DNA of 64,000 nt from Eudorina sp. 2006-703-Eu-15 (Eukaryota; Chlorophyta; Chlorophyceae; Chlamydomonadales; Volvocaceae). This document shows positions 46,058 through 57,400 of the stretch, one piece after another. The notes below the pieces were generated by a model. It was not told the DNA's origin. It made no database searches and saw only the letters and a program-made list of their open reading frames with translations. The DNA lies in NCBI GenBank assembly GCA_003117195.1, contig BDSI01000027.1, positions 248,001 through 312,000 on the forward strand, in the 5' to 3' direction. Position 1 is the first letter of the stretch. Every line of letters begins with the position of its first letter. A program made the translations under genes and the position numbers.

Positions 46058-46387
46058 GGTCGACAGTCGCAGACCACTGCACGACTTGGGACTGCTGTTG
46101 CAATCGTCGGCTGTGATTTGTGAGGAAAGTCCGTGTGGCACTAGCGATGTGCAGGCACCCTGTCCCTGCGTCATGTGCGTGCTACGCGCATCAAGGTATG
46201 GGTGTCGTCGTGTGGGGTGTGGGCTTTTTAATATGCGCTTGCAGCTGTGGTGGTATTTGGAGAAGTGTGAGCTATTCTGCATCGGCAAATTCACGGAGCA
46301 TTGGGCACTTTATTACATGCCGCACCATGATCCGCATGCGCCGCTTCGCGGGAAGGATCGTACAACATATATAAGCAGTTCATGCTG

Positions 46388-46490
46388 TGGCTCGGGAGGC
46401 GATGTAGCGGCACGGCTGCTGGGCGTCCGGTCTGCAGCAACGAATTTCGGCAGCAACGAAATATCACCCGCATCGGGGGCCTGACCGCTC
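46388..46490. repeat. Dispersed repeat, copy 1
   Basis: The sequence from GGCGATGTAGCGGCACGGCT through CGAAATATCACCCGCATCGG recurs at 49313-49456 with small differences and an internal ~40-base length difference. Confidence 0.8.
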
Positions 46491-47090
46491 TCCTCCTCTC
46501 AGCACCGCAGGAAAATTTATCGTCTCCAGGCCCGAGCTATGGCTGCCCCCGCCTTGCGAGCGTGCTGGAGCGTGCTGCGAGCGCACTGTCCGGTAAATGT
46601 ATTAAGAGTGGTGTACAGTAATACAGCTGGGTCCAACTGCCGGCCAATAAATTGACATGGTGCACTCCACACTCCGCGCCGCGCCACGCCACGAGGGGAA
46701 TAGGAGGTCATCAGGACTTGAGGCGGATCAACGGTGACACAGACGCCGTGTAAGCCCGCCGGGTGGCACAAATACGTGTCACGGTGTACTGGGAGGAGGG
46801 CGTTGGGTGAGACGTGTGGAGGAAAAATGAGATGCGGCCTGCGGGATGATGGCCGGGCGGGCTGAGGGCGTCGGGGCATGGGCAGCAGGAGCAGGGGGGG
46901 CCAAGCCGCATAATAAGTTGTAGGAACTTTTATCGTCTCCATTATGTTTGATCGGCCGAAACTCAGTTTCGGTCCGAGATATGGGCCCTCCGTCGCCTGG
47001 TGGTAGGGGCTGCTCGGAGCATCCTGCCACAATGTAAGATACGGAAGACACTCTATCTCAGCAGGGGGGAGAACCGCATCGCAGCCACGC

Positions 47091-47392
47091 CATGCAGGCG
47101 GAGATGCAGAGGGGAGGGTGCACGGGGCCCTGCCCGGGCCAAAGGTGCTCCTTGAAGCCCGCCGACGCAGTCAAGGCCATGGGGTCTTGGCACTCTTGGT
47201 CTTGAAGATCCTGCATCGCAGCGAGATGGAAGGGCGGTCGAGGGGGGCAAGGTGAGTCTCGGCGAAGGGTTTTCGACCCAAACCAAGGGAAGCAGAAACA
47301 GACACGCGGACGGGGGCCTGGCAGCCAAGCAAACTACGGCACGTCATGCAGGCGGAGATGCAGGGTGAGGGGCGCACGGGGCCCCGCCCGCT
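47091..47392. repeat. Pair of ~48-bp direct repeats, 254 bp apart
   Basis: CATGCAGGCGGAGATGCAG followed by a GGTG/GGGGCGCACGGGGCC-type segment occurs at 47091-47138 and again at 47345-47392. The two copies bracket about 200 bases of otherwise single-copy DNA. Confidence 0.7.
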
Positions 47393-47749
47393 GCTATGGC
47401 CAGGCGCTTAGCGAGCCATTGATTGCGCCCCCCGACCCGCACGACTGTCTGTCATCCGTGTGGGCGGCGCGTCGTGGAGGCAGCGCTCCCGACGCCATTA
47501 AGCCGTCGAGTTAGATGCCAAGGTGGATGGACACCTGCACAAACATCTATGTTGCCTAGTAAAGCAGGGTCGCTTTCATCACAAGCTATAACGGTGGATA
47601 CTGTTCATCGTCGCACAGCGCGGGAGCCACCGCCAGTTGAAGCACCCAACCAAGAGCGGGAAGGTTACCGTCAGCGGTGGCAACGGAGTCGTTCTGACTG
47701 ACTCCATCATGCAGTTTTTTGTGAACCAGGCTCAGATGGTCTGCGCACA

Positions 47750-47804
47750 CGCTACTCTTCCGTGCTATCCCCATCATCGATGGGGATAGCGAGGAAGAGT
47801 AGCG
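47750..47804. other. Near-perfect 55-nt hairpin
   Basis: Arms of 26 bases (47750-47775 and 47779-47804) pair around a 3-base loop with only one mismatch and one possible G-T wobble. The inner stem is GCTATCCCCATC/GATGGGGATAGC, the outer CGCTACTCTTCC/GGAAGAGTAGCG. It lies 57 bases left of the boundary of the P450 exon duplication. Confidence 0.85.
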
Positions 47805-47860
47805 CGGCTTGTTGATGGAAGGTTCGTGACTTGGGCGCGCGGCGTGTGTGTGGGGTAGGT

Positions 47861-49161
47861 AATCAGCGGCCACCCACCGTTCCAGCGCTCGGGCTTGAAC
47901 TCCATGGGGTCCCTCCAGTTGTGCACTGTGTTGTGGATGGCGAACAGCGGGGTGGCCACCGGCGTGCCGGCGGGCACCAGGTAGGGACCCACGCGGGTGG
48001 GCTTCTCGGTGCACCTGGGCGGGGCAAGGGGCGGCGGGGGAGCGGATGTGGGAGGGGCGGCTGGCGGCGAGGTACGATGTCACGGGCGGGGCGGGCGGGT
48101 GAGGGGCTTGGGGGCTGGCCTCGTCGGGGCGCGCGCTGGGATCTTGACGTGGCGACCTGGGGAGAGCCTGGCCATGAGGGGACTGGACGGCCGCGTGAGC
48201 CCAGGACGGCTGGGCACGGATGCAGCGCCGCCGGAGAGGCATTCCGGCCTGCAGATTGCAAGAGCGCAAACACCCGGCCAAAAGAACGTCATAAGAGCGG
48301 CCCCTACCCACCTGCCCATGATGGACACCACCGGGTACATGCGCATCGCCTCCTGCGGGCGAAGGGTGGAGGGCGGGGCGAGGTGGTCAGGAGCCAGGGG
48401 TCGACGGGGACGGCCTGTGCAAGACGGCGCGCCGCCTTCCATACACAGCCTCCTAGGGTAAGTTGCAGGTAAAGGTACGTACAAGCAGCGTGTACGGCCA
48501 AGGGGTGTGGGCCGACGCGCACCGAGTCGGTGGGTGACAATACGTGCGGGTGCGCAGCAGCACGCGAGGGCGGGCAAGCCCCCGGCGCTTCCCCCGCCAC
48601 CGCCGCTAGCGCAGGGCAGGGAAGGGCTTCGGGAAAGCACCTCGGGCGACACAGCACCCTCCGCCGAGCCCCTACGGCGGCGGCCCCCACCTTGACGCAG
48701 GCCGTGAGGTAGCGCAGCCGCTTCAGGTCCTCGAGCACCAGGGCGCGGGCGGCGGCGCGGCCTCCCTGCGCCTGGCTGCGGACGAGCAGGCCCCGCGCGC
48801 CCAGCTCCTCCGCGACGGCCTCCTGCACCCCTGCGGCAGGGAGGAGGGCGGTGACGAGGGACCGGGGGAAGCCAGGCAAGTCAGGGGAGCCAGGGAGGCC
48901 ACTGCAAGCCAGGGGACAAGGGAAGGGGTCGCGGTCGTGTTCAGCGACGGAACGGAACCCACCCGGCCCGAACCGGGTCGTGTGGAAAAGCATGGGACGG
49001 CGCAGAGCGGCACTCCCGGTGCCAGCGCCAATATCCGAATCACGGCACATACGGCGCTATGGACCCTGGAGCAACCTAAGGCGAGTGCGCGCTGTGATCC
49101 CTGCCACGGGGAGATGGGGTGGAGTGCACCGCTGAGATGAGGCTGCCAGTCGTGTTACTGG
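47861..49161. repeat. Segmental duplication, copy A
   Basis: About 1.3 kb nearly identical to 52504-53826, in the same orientation, offset 4,643 bases at the left end and 4,670 at the right after indels. It starts at AATCAGCGGCCACCCACCG and ends at CGTGTTACTGGGG. Confidence 0.93.
47878..48830 (-). pseudogene. Orphan three-exon cytochrome P450 cassette
   Basis: Exons equivalent to exons 9, 10 and 11 of the neighbouring P450 are present with intact splice sites: 48830-48691, 48352-48312 (EAMRMYP, the ExxR helix K) and 48014-47878 (ends FKPERW). Compared with the parent exons at 53500-53361, 52995-52955 and 52657-52521, the three base differences I find (all in the first exon) are synonymous, whereas the introns differ by well over a dozen substitutions and several indels. 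Exons for the N-terminus, the I-helix and the heme-binding loop are absent nearby, so it cannot encode a complete enzyme alone. Confidence 0.8.
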
Positions 49162-49315
49162 GGGTAGTATTATTAAGGATGTTACAGCGGACCCCGGGGG
49201 TACAGGAAATTGGTAGGCATATTCAAACTGCGCTGCTGCCAGAGCAAACGTCCGGTGAAGAACCAACTGTACCAGGATCTCCAGCGATGCGACGACATCC
49301 GTGTTACTGGGGGGG
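49148..49315. repeat. ~140-bp insert flanked by a 14-bp direct repeat
   Basis: CGTGTTACTGGGGG occurs at 49148-49161 and again at 49302-49315, like a target-site duplication. The insert includes ACAGGAAATTGGTAGGCATA, related to a motif seen at 37.6, 54.0 and 57.7 kb. The left copy coincides with the end of segmental duplication copy A. Confidence 0.6.
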
Positions 49316-49456
49316 CTCGGGCGGCGATGTAGCGGCATGGCTGCTGGGCGTCCGGAGCCGTCGCGCACATGTACGATATGCAAAACAACGAAATATCTGC
49401 AGCAACGAATTTCGGCAGCAACGAAATATCACCCGCATCGGGGGCCTGACCGCTCG
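49313..49456. repeat. Dispersed repeat, copy 2
   Basis: Matches 46388-46490: GGCGATGTAGCGGCATGGCT at the left and CGAAATATCACCCGCATCGG at the right, with an extra segment containing a second CAACGAAATATC in the middle. Confidence 0.8.
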
Positions 49457-51171
49457 CACGCTGGTCAGCCCACCCCCCGCTCCCCCCTCTCGACGTCGCA
49501 GAGGGCCCCGCCGTTCGGCCGCCTCGAAGCAGTCAGTACCAAGTCTTGCAAGAAAGTTCGATATATACAGCGCCCTTGACGCAATGTTCTGCGCAACCGC
49601 GGCAGGCGCCAGTGATGAACACTCTGCACGAGGTTCTCTACAGGCAGTCCTCATCCTTCACGTCACGTCGGCCCGCCGTCTGTCTGTCGGTCCGTCCGTC
49701 TATCCAGGACAACAGCCTATCCAGTCGGGTCGTGATCCGCCCATCCGGGCTAACAGTTTTCGGAAGGCGCTTGCGTCACTCTCTCGGCCGTACACCCCTA
49801 CAGGGACACGCCACAACGGGCTGACTTCCACAACAGGCTGACTTGGGCGCGACGCAGTCCCGCACAGCCGGGGGCGGCGTGCGAGGGGTCCCCCTTCCAC
49901 CTCGCTTCTGCGGTTGATGCAATTCGAACACGAGGGTTGTTGGGGTTTGGGGTTGTCAGGGGACCCGGTGCGAGACCCGGTCGCACATGTGCGCGGACTG
50001 ATTCAGCCACGGGGTTGACTTATCAGCTCAACAGATGTCGGAGAGAAGTCATACCGACAGGGGATGAGGTATCATCTCCTGCCTACCTTGTGTGCTGTGG
50101 TGTGCAGTGAACGCACGATGACGACACTCAGCAGTAGCCGCAGCCGCGGCCGCAGGAGCAGCAGCGGGCACATCGTGACGCAGTACAGTCCGAGTGTCGC
50201 GGGTACGGTGTGAGGCAGGCATCGTACAATACGCGGATAATGCTCCTCACATGCACAGTACATGCTTCCCAGGTGCACAGTAGGCAGGCAAGCTGCATAT
50301 CCCCCCCCCGAGCAATGCGGCCCTGGCGACAGCGCCAGCCGCCGTCCGTTACCTCTAGCGTACGGCCCCAATGAGTTCAGTCGCCACCCGCCTTCCCGAC
50401 CGCACTCGTAATCAAAGCATTGGAAATCGTTCCAGCTGTCCATCTCATGCAACACCACAATCGGTTCCAGGCCGCCCGGCAATGACGTTGACATCCAATG
50501 GCAACCCAGCCACCCTTGCACGTGTATTTGTGTGTGTAAACTGTGTGTGTGTGTGCATTCGTTCCGTCGCAGGTTGGTATGCGTGCCAATGCCACCCGAT
50601 GCCGGTGATTCCCAGGTAAGTAAGGGCGGAGCACTGTGGGAAAAAGTTCGCAACACGTAAACCACCACACAAGAGCTGTGCGCTCAGGATCGCACCCCGA
50701 TCCCGACCCCGACCCCGGCCCCGATCCGCGGCCCACAATTTTGATGAAAGCGGCCACAGCGGCACTCCCTCCCTCCCCTGCCACACCCACAGCATCATTG
50801 GGCAGCAGGGCACCACGCGGCCGGCGGGCCGGACCCCGGTGATGGAGATCCAGCAGGCCCCGCCGCATCTAACTGTGACCCTCGCAAAATTGGGGGACTA
50901 CGGACCCCGCCACCCGAGTCCAAAGGCCGCCCAGGCCGAGCTGAAGTGGCTCGCAACGCCGCTCGTCGTCAAAGCCGTCACGGCAACGCCAACCGACCAA
51001 CCGAACGACAACCGTCAACCTGTCTTATATACGGCAACCGAGATGTGCACAAGATATGCATATGCATGGCGCAGCCCAGAAGATCAACCCGGGCAGCTCG
51101 TTGCCTGACCCGACAACTCGGTGTCGATCGCCATCCCCCGGGTTCGTCGTTGGTGCGGCCGAGAGCACGGC
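49457..51171. other. Region downstream of the P450, no supported gene
   Basis: About 1.7 kb past the P450 stop. It includes a TG-rich patch near 50525-50552 and a GACCCC-rich patch near 50697-50722. Open frames on both strands are short and without protein character. The P450 3' UTR should occupy the right part. Confidence 0.5.
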
Positions 51172-51345
51172 TCAGGGCTCCAGCTCCCGCGGGTGGAGGT
51201 GCATGCGGATGCCGCGCGTCCCACGGGTCTGCAGGGTTAGATGTGTGCTCTCCAGCTTCCGAACGCCCTCGCGGCCGCCCATCTGCGACACGGCACGGAC
51301 ATCCCATCACGCGTCCGCGAATGAGGCAGCACAGCAGCAGAGTTT

Positions 51346-51378
<33 letters not shown>

Positions 51379-51459
51379 GCGGCGGAGCCGCAGCGTCGGC
51401 AAACCTGGTACGGTAGCTGCTACGGGATCGGCGGGGTTGCCCGCTGGCTGTGGGACGCG

Positions 51460-51491
<32 letters not shown>

Positions 51492-54400
51492 AGCGAATGG
51501 GAGCACCTCGTATGCAACGTTTCCCAACAGGACGTTCCTCCTGGTGTCCAGAACGGCCTCCCCCTAATCCAACTAATTCGTAAGTTCCCTTCCGCCGCCT
51601 TAGGTGTAACCGCGGGGGATCCCGGACGGCACGTGCTCCTCCCGGGCCCAAGCCCGAGCCCACCCGCACCGCTCACCTCGGGCGCCAGCTCGATCCTGAA
51701 GTTCGCCAGCAGGGTCGCCAGCACCGTCATCACCTCCAGTTTGGCCAGGGACTGACCCACACAGCTGCGGGGGCCCTCGCTGAACGGCATGAAGCTGATG
51801 CCGGTCCGCCGACCCGCGGGTCCGCCCAGGTGCTCGGTGTCCGACTCGTCGCCGTCGTCCGAGGAGGCCGGCATGGAGGATCCGGGGTAGGAGGCACCGC
51901 TGGACATGGTCGCAAGCGGCTCCGGGCTGACCGTCCGCGGCGACGCGGCGATGTGGTGGGAGAGGGGGTGGCTGCGCATGTCCGCCGCCACAGCCGGGCG
52001 GTCGGACTGCCACGACTCGGCCGACTGGCGAGGGCCGGCCGGGGCGGCCGCGAAGGCCATGTGGTGGCCGCTGGCGTTGCCGTTGGCGGCGATCCCGTTG
52101 ACCTTCGAGTGGGTGGCGGTGCCGTTGGCAATACCGTTTGTTCCGTTGGGGGTGAGGATGCCCTCCTTAATCCTCAGATCCAGCACGTAAGACTCCAGGG
52201 GCACGTCTGGAGGGGATACGGTGGTGGGCGCCGGGGAGGAGGAGCGAGGGGGGCAGGGGGATAGGTCCCAGGAACTATGGCCCCCGACAGCGTGCCCCTT
52301 GTCCTCCCACGGGCGGTGCTACCGGGAAAAGCGCAGGAGATGCAGTCAGGCGATGAGCACGCGGAGCCGCCATCTTGTGTCCCCGCAAAGCACTTTACCC
52401 GCAACAGCCCGCACGCATGAGCACGAACCGCTGCTATCCAGCCTCCTTCGGGGGCACACCCAGACGCCGAGATGGATCTGGCCCGCCACTCAGGGGCGGG
52501 GTTAATCAGCGGCCACCCACCGTTCCAGCGCTCGGGCTTGAACTCCATGGGGTCCCTCCAGTTGTGCACTGTGTTGTGGATGGCGAACAGCGGGGTGGCC
52601 ACCGGCGTGCCGGCGGGCACCAGGTAGGGACCCACGCGGGTGGGCTTCTCGGTGCACCTGGGCGGGGCAAGGGGCGGCGGGGGAGCGGTTGTGGGAGGGG
52701 CGGCTGGCGGCGAGGTACGATGTCACGGGCGGGGCGGGCGGGTGAGGGGCTTGGGGGCTGGCCTCGTCGGGGCGCGCGCTGGGATCTTGACGTGGCGACC
52801 TGGGGAGAGCCTGGCCATGAGGGGACTGGACGGCCGCGTGAGCCCAGGATGGCTGGGCACGGATGCAGCGCCGCCGGAGAGGCATTCCGGCTTGCAGATT
52901 GCAAGAGCGCAAACACCCGGCCAAAAGAACGTCATACGAGCGGCCCCTACCCACCTGCCCATGATGGACACCACCGGGTACATGCGCATCGCCTCCTGCG
53001 GGTCGAGGGTGGAGGGCGGGGCGAGGTGGTCAGGAGCCAGGGGTCGACGGGGAAGGCCTGGGCAAGACGGCTGGCGCGCCGCCTTCCATACACAGCCTCC
53101 TAGGGGGTAAGTTGCAGGTAAGGTACGTACAAGCAGCGTGTACGGCCAAGGGGTGTGGGCCGACGCGCACCGAGTCGGTGGGTGACAATACGTGTGGGTG
53201 CGCAGCAGCACGCGAGGGCGGGCGAGCCCCCGGCGCTTTCCCCGCCACCGCTTCTAGCGCAGGGCAGGGAAGGGCTTCGGGAAAGCACCTGGGCGACACA
53301 GCACCCTCCGCCGAGCCCCTCCCTCCCATCCGCTCTGGCCCCTACGGCGGCGGCCCCCACCTTGACGCAGGCTGTGAGGTAGCGCAGCCGCTTCAGGTCC
53401 TCGAGCACCAGGGCGCGGGCGGCGGCGCGGCCTCCCTGCGCCTGGCTACGGACCAGCAGGCCCCGCGCGCCCAGCTCCTCCGCGACGGCCTCCTGCACCC
53501 CTGCGGCAGGGAGGAGGGCGGTGACGAGGGACCGGGGGAAGCCAGGCAAGTCAGGGGAGCCAGGGAGGCCACTGCAAGCCAGGGGACAAGGGAAGGGGTC
53601 GCGGTCGTGTTCAGCGACGGAACGGAACCCACCCGGCCCGAACCGGGTCGTGTGGAAAAGCATGGGACGGCGCAGAGCGGCACTCCCGGTGCCAGCGCCA
53701 ATATCCGAATCACGGCACATACGGCGCTATGGACCCTGGAGCAACCAAAGGCGAGTGCGTGCTGTTACCCCTGCCTTGGGGTGGAGTGCACCGCTGAGAT
53801 GAGGCTGCCAGTCGTGTTACTGGGGCCCACGGATGAACCCCAACCGGCTGCGACCGCGACGCAACCGCTGCTGCCTCGCCGCCGCCTTATCAGTCGCAGC
53901 AGCCATATCCTTAGTTCAGTGCCGCCCTGCAACCGCGTCACCCCGTGTCGCATCGCTTTGCCGTATCGACGTGTCGGCGAGGCATCCACACTCTTGCCCT
54001 GCCCTTCCCCCTTTGCTCTGACAGCGAAATGTCTACCAATTTCCTATCTTCCCCCTACCTCCCACCCCTTACCCCTACCCGGTGTGGTGGCGATGTTGAA
54101 CAGGGTCCAGCTGATGGTGTGGCCCGTGGTCTCGAAACCCTCCACGAACAGGATGCCAATCTGCCGTACACCAGTCGGTAGGGAGCGACGGGGGCAGGTG
54201 TGGGTGGTTGGCGGGGGGCACGCGAGCACTCCCTCCACGCCCATGCCCACGCCCACACCCAAGCATCTGGCCGCTAACGCATGACCGCACTCAAAGACAC
54301 GCATGACCGCACTCAAAGACTGAGGTGGCACCCGCCTGAGGTCGGCAAGCCGTTCGCCCGTCCCGTCACTCGGGAGACGTGCACCCGGGACCTGCACGGT

Positions 54401-57400
54401 AAGCGCCCGGCCCCGCACCTCGGACAGGATGCGCTCGTCCGTAATGGCGGGTACGGCCCTGCGCCCCAGCCACCGCCACGGCCACCGCTTGGCCTGCGGG
54501 GGTGGGCAGGTGTAGGGGCACGGAAGCGGGACTGGATGGGAGGGGCACAAGAGCAAGGTGAAGAGCGCGCCCAGTGGCAGCCATCTTATGCCACCGCCGC
54601 CACCACCAATACTCTGACCGCCTGTTGCCCCTCCCCCCCTGCTGGCGGGCCCCCCCTTTGGGCAATCTTGTCCACCTGCACCCAGACAGTCTCGCCGCCC
54701 AGCCGCGAGCTCGCACTCTCCCTACCTCTTGTCCTCTGCCCCACACATCCCTTCCCGACCCCCCCTGCCCTTCCCCGCCTGCTCGCCTGGTTGATCTTGT
54801 CCGCCTCCTGCCTGGCCGCCTCCATCACCCGGTACAGCTGCGCCGCGATGTCCGTGTCTCCGCGGGCGGGTGGCCCCCGCTCCTTGATCTCCCGCAGCAG
54901 CGCCTTCATGTGGGTCTGGAAGTCCAGGAAGCTGAGCCGACCTGCAAGCGGAGGGGTGGCAAAGTTACCACAAGGGGCGGGGCGGGGAGGGGAGGTTACC
55001 ACAAGGGGCGGCGTGCCAGGTGGGCGTAGTGGTGGTGGCGGTGGCGGGTTTGGAAAGGGCGGAGGCACGAACCAGAAACGACCGGATGATTACCACGTAG
55101 TGGCGGTGGTGGTGGTGGGACCGAGATGGGCAGGGCTGTGTGTGATGGGACACTGCCGGGTCCGTCCGTCCGGTCCATCTGCTTCCTTCCGGGTGTCGAG
55201 CTTTGTCAGCGTGCCGTCGAGCCGGTGGTGGCGCGCTGCCTTGACCCTTCGTATCTTTGTTTCTTAATTTGCAAGCAGTTATGGTAGTAGACTGTAACTG
55301 GTATTGGTCAGGCAATTTCCTTCACTCAACTCAGGCGACGCGGAGGTTTCACTGCATCGTGGAGGTGAAGGCGGTAGTCGCGGCGTACAACAGCGACACG
55401 GCACGCTATCGACCGTGCCTTGCCGGACCGCGCCATATCCACCCTCTGCATTGTCCGCCGGAGGGTCCTCCGGCAACAACTAATGGCCGGGTGGAAGGCG
55501 ACCTTGCAGCAGCTAACCGCATCGCATCGCGATTCGACAGGCACCGCACCGCATGGTACCGCACAGCATCGCACTGCATCGCAGCAATTCTGGGTGGCGC
55601 ATCACCGCGCCCCACCGCGCCGCACCTTTAGAGCCGTTCTTGAAGGCTCCCGGGGCCAGCTTGCGGAAGGGGTTGGCGATGCGGCGCATGACCTCGGTGA
55701 AGGCGCGGGGCAACACACGCAGCAGGTGATTGTACGGCACCTCTTGCAGCCGTGTGCAGCCGTAGTCGTGACCGAAGGCGGTCTGCGGAGCGCAGTCGGG
55801 GTCCGGGTTGCGGGGTGCGGGGTGCGGAGTCGGGCTCGGGGTCGGGGTCGGGTCAGGGAAGGCCCCGAACCTGAACAACGGGTTGCGGCCGTGGTCCCGT
55901 CCATACCCTTGCGAAGGACGCATGCGCGCCGTCGAGCGGGGCCGGCCCTGTCATGCGCCCCAGACGGTTCAGTCGGCCCACCCGCTCGACAGGGTTGGGC
56001 GCATGTCTCGAATCGCTCAAATCGATGCAGGTGCGCATGGCAGGGGCCCCGGCCACGATCACCACAAAGGCGCGTGACACCGGTCGTACGGCCGTACGGC
56101 CGTGCCATGACAAAGCCGTACTCCCTCCTCGCGAGGGCGGATTTGTTCCACTAAAGGAGTTTCCACCACTAAAGAGGACGCGCCCGGTCTTGCGGGCTGA
56201 GGGGGCAGGGCGCAGGGGCGGCCGCGATACACGCGGCCAAGGGCGCCCCCGTCGCAGCCCGGTGGTCATGAACCCGTGAGCAGTGACACTACCACACATG
56301 GTACTGCACCACCAACCCGTTGCAAGGTGCCCTGCGCGGCCGCCTCCCCCTCACCAGCCCGATGACGTCCAGAGTGACCCGGAGCGCCGCCTGGTCCACG
56401 TCCACCGACTGCTCGGGGCCCAGCCGCCGCAGCCACTCCACCAGCTCACCGGTGCGCTCCCTGGCGCCGGTGCGAGGAGACGGAGCGAGGGGACGGGGCA
56501 CGCAGAAGCGTGAGGACGTGTCCCATCAGGCTCAGCTGAACCTCAGGAAAGACAGTCTGGGTCTCTGGGACCGTGAGGAGGTCGGAAGCCAAGTGGGGTA
56601 GTGCCGTAGGTGGATCACGGAGCCGCCAGACGGCTCGGACGCGACGGGCAGGGTCGGATCGGGTCGGCCTCGCCACCGGCCTAAAGAGGGACTGCACACT
56701 GCAGCGCAGCGTGCAGTCTCCCAAACGCTCGATTGCATGGGAGCTTATGTGCGCGCAAAGCTGCAGACCCGCTTTGGGCCGATCTGACCCGACGAGACAG
56801 GAGCCACCGAAACCTAGATCTGCACACCCCGCGACCACCACCCATGACAGCCTCGCCTCTCAACCGCCAACCAACCAAACCCACCAAACATTAACCACTC
56901 CAACCGCCAACTGCCCCCACCTGATGACGGCAAACTTCTTACGGATGTTGCCGAACGCGAAGGACAGCGCCACTGCCTTGCGCACCGCCCGCCAGGCGTC
57001 GTCGGCGGCGCTGGTGAGCAGGTTGGGGTGCGCGTGCGGGGTGCACATCTCGTTGATGGGCATGTACAGCGCGGCGGCCTTGTCCACGGCGTGCTCGCCC
57101 CGCCCGCAGACGGACGCCAGGGCCGCGGGGTCGGTCACCATGACGCCGTCGTGCCAGAGGAACTTGACGCTGGGGGCGGAGGCGCCGGGGAAAGACAGCG
57201 ACGTACGACGGTACAAGAGCGAGGCGAATGGACACACGAAAACGTCATTCCGCGGGGCCGTTAAATGGTCCCGAGCGGGGAAACAAAATTCGCAGCCTAG
57301 TGGGTGCCCGACAAGAGCATATTTCGATACCTACATTCCAAACTGGCGACTGATAGCACATGAAAGGGGTTCCGAGACGGTCAGGCTGACAGCACGCTCG

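Larger units (their letters stand above)
46058..47749. other. Intergenic repeats and unassigned DNA
   Basis: No gene is supported. It contains one copy of a dispersed repeat (46388-46490), a pair of ~48-bp direct repeats at 47091 and 47345, and, just beyond its right end, a strong hairpin. The minus strand here was checked for a P450 heme-binding exon that could complete the duplicated exons at 47.9-48.8 kb; none was seen. Confidence 0.5.

Noticed and set aside
47878..48830. Second complete P450 gene
   Set aside because: Only exons equivalent to 9-11 are present. No I-helix, heme-loop or C-terminal exon was found on the minus strand between 46.1 and 49.2 kb.
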